Shown here piece after piece: positions 5,156 to 5,895 of a DNA stretch of 5,895 nucleotides. Made by a program: the position numbers and the translations under genes. The DNA comes from Acidobacteriaceae bacterium (lineage in GTDB: Bacteria > Acidobacteriota > Terriglobia > Terriglobales > Acidobacteriaceae), in contig JASHUF010000476.1 of the NCBI GenBank assembly GCA_030040175.1, positions 1 to 5,895 on the forward strand, in the 5' to 3' direction. The notes under the pieces were generated by a model that did no database searches, was not told the origin of the DNA, and saw only the letters and a list, made by a program, of their open reading frames with translations. Numbering within the stretch: position 1 is the first letter of the stretch; the number at the start of each line of letters is the position of its first letter.

Positions 5156-5590
5156 ATGCGAGGGAATGGCCAATCCCGGCACGAGAACGAGGAGCTGCTG
5201 AAGCTTCGAGACGCAGCCCTGCAATTGGGGATCAGCTTTCCTACCATCAAGCAGTGGATTTACAAGAAGAAGATTCGCAGTACCCAAACGGCTGGCGGGC
5301 ACCACCGCATTCCGCAAACCGAAATTGACAGGTTGCTTTTCAAAACCCGCGGTCGCACAAAAAAAGAGCAACGGGACCAGTCTCGCCGCGTGAGCGGCCG
5401 CAATCAGCTGGTCGGCCGAATCGAGTCGGTGCAGATTAGCGGCTTAATGGCTGAGGTCAGGATCTCAATCGGCGGCCAGCAGATCACTTCGATCATCACC
5501 GCGCGCTCCGCCCGGGAGATGCAGCTCAAGCGGGGTCAGACGGCCGCCGCGCTGATCAAATCCACCGAGGTCATGATCCTGCGCACCTAG
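5156..5590 (+). CDS. Helix-turn-helix regulator with Mop/TOBE molybdate-binding domain
   Basis: The protein has 144 residues and two domains. Residues about 15-62 are an excisionase/MerR-type winged helix: LRDAALQLGIS (17-27), a recognition helix FPTIKQWIYKKKI (28-40), then the wing TAGGHHRIPQTEIDRLL (45-61). A basic linker (62-82) leads to a single Mop/TOBE domain, residues about 83-142: RNQLVGRIESVQISGLMAEV at the start and TEVMI near the end. Mop domains bind molybdate or tungstate between assembled subunits. A one-component oxyanion-responsive transcription factor, working as ModE does but with a different DNA-binding module and one Mop copy, is the best reading. It should be cytoplasmic. 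The ATG at 5156 has only a distant GGAG (5135-5138), so the exact start is less certain. It is divergent from the outer-membrane barrel gene; no molybdate transporter or cofactor gene is in the window. Confidence 0.85.
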   Translation: MRGNGQSRHENEELLKLRDAALQLGISFPTIKQWIYKKKIRSTQTAGGHHRIPQTEIDRLLFKTRGRTKKEQRDQSRRVSGRNQLVGRIESVQISGLMAEVRISIGGQQITSIITARSAREMQLKRGQTAAALIKSTEVMILRT

Positions 5591-5684
5591 ACACGGGAGC
5601 CATCCACTCTTCTGCTCCGTTGCCATTGCCTCGGCATGGGGCGTCTTGGCGCAAGCGCAGCGGTGGGCTTGAGATTCGCGCCAT

Positions 5685-5704
5685 GCTCGCACCGTCTTGC
5701 GAGC
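5685..5704. repeat. Perfect inverted repeat downstream of the Mop regulator
   Basis: GCTCGC (5685-5690) pairs perfectly with GCGAGC (5699-5704) around an 8-base loop. It lies 95 bases after the regulator stop and has no T-tract on the plus strand, so it is at best an atypical terminator or processing hairpin. Confidence 0.4.
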
Positions 5705-5748
5705 CCGTATATGTTAAGATAAGTCTCGTTGCGCGGCGCTCTTTTTGC

Positions 5749-5772
5749 CGGCGATTGGGACAGAAATCGCCG
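5749..5772. repeat. Perfect inverted repeat upstream of tRNA-Asp
   Basis: CGGCGAT (5749-5755) pairs with ATCGCCG (5766-5772), a 7-bp stem with a 10-base loop. It lies about 60 bases before the tRNA. The T-run at 5742-5746 comes before rather than after the stem on the plus strand, so it does not form a standard terminator. Confidence 0.4.
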
Positions 5773-5834
5773 TTGAAGGCAATCGATGCGCTCCCTGCAC
5801 AACCCACCTTCCACCGGGTTCTCCAGACCCTCGT

Positions 5835-5895
5835 GGGGACGTAGCTCAGTTTGGTTAGAGCGCTGCCCTGTCACGGCAGAGGTCGCGGGTTCGAG
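5835..5895 (+). tRNA. tRNA-Asp, anticodon GTC (3' end cut off by the window)
   Basis: The first 61 bases are present: acceptor strand GGGGACG (5835-5841), then TA and a D arm starting GCTC (5844-5847). The anticodon stem is CTGCC (5863-5867) with GGCAG (5875-5879), enclosing loop CTGTCAC with anticodon GTC (5870-5872). The sequence ends within the T loop (GTTCGAG), so the 3' acceptor half and CCA cannot be checked. It reads GAC and GAU. Confidence 0.95.

Overview
The window looks like chromosomal DNA from a GC-rich, Gram-negative, free-living bacterium. An acidobacterium (Terriglobia-like) is my best guess. The reasons are a Tat-exported protein resembling a GH2 glycosidase, an outer-membrane barrel ending in Phe, a kinase with a fused RapZ C-terminal domain, and the overall codon style. 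This assignment is inference, because no phylogenetic marker such as rRNA is present.

Layout, left to right. Positions 1-261 (minus) hold the 5' end of a secreted protein with a twin-arginine signal, probably a GH2 beta-galactosidase-type enzyme. A complete tRNA-Ser(GGA) follows at 434-523 (plus). Two plus-strand genes come next: a CHY-type zinc-finger protein (636-971) and a single-domain M24-family metallopeptidase (1056-1769), whose best start is a TTG behind a strong Shine-Dalgarno sequence. Converging on them is a minus-strand operon of two translationally coupled genes. Its first gene (3993-2566) encodes an AmgK-like sugar kinase fused to a RapZ C-terminal domain. Its second gene (2569-1829) encodes a MurU-like nucleotidyltransferase. 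Next, on the minus strand, is an outer-membrane beta-barrel protein (4980-4156). Diverging from it on the plus strand is a small regulator (5156-5590) with an excisionase/MerR-type helix-turn-helix followed by a Mop/TOBE oxyanion-binding domain. The window ends inside a tRNA-Asp(GTC) starting at 5835. No gene-free stretch exceeds 300 bases; the largest is 5591-5834, which holds two perfect inverted repeats but no convincing gene.

How the genes may work together. The kinase and nucleotidyltransferase fit the anomeric peptidoglycan-recycling shortcut: amino sugar (MurNAc or GlcNAc) to its alpha-1-phosphate to the UDP-sugar. The fused RapZ C-terminal domain, which in E. coli senses glucosamine-6-phosphate, could give the kinase amino-sugar feedback control. 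The regulator and the divergent porin share a short AT-rich intergenic region containing repeats that overlap the putative porin promoter. This suggests molybdate/tungstate-linked or autogenous control, but it is untested. I see no mobile element, CRISPR array or phage gene.
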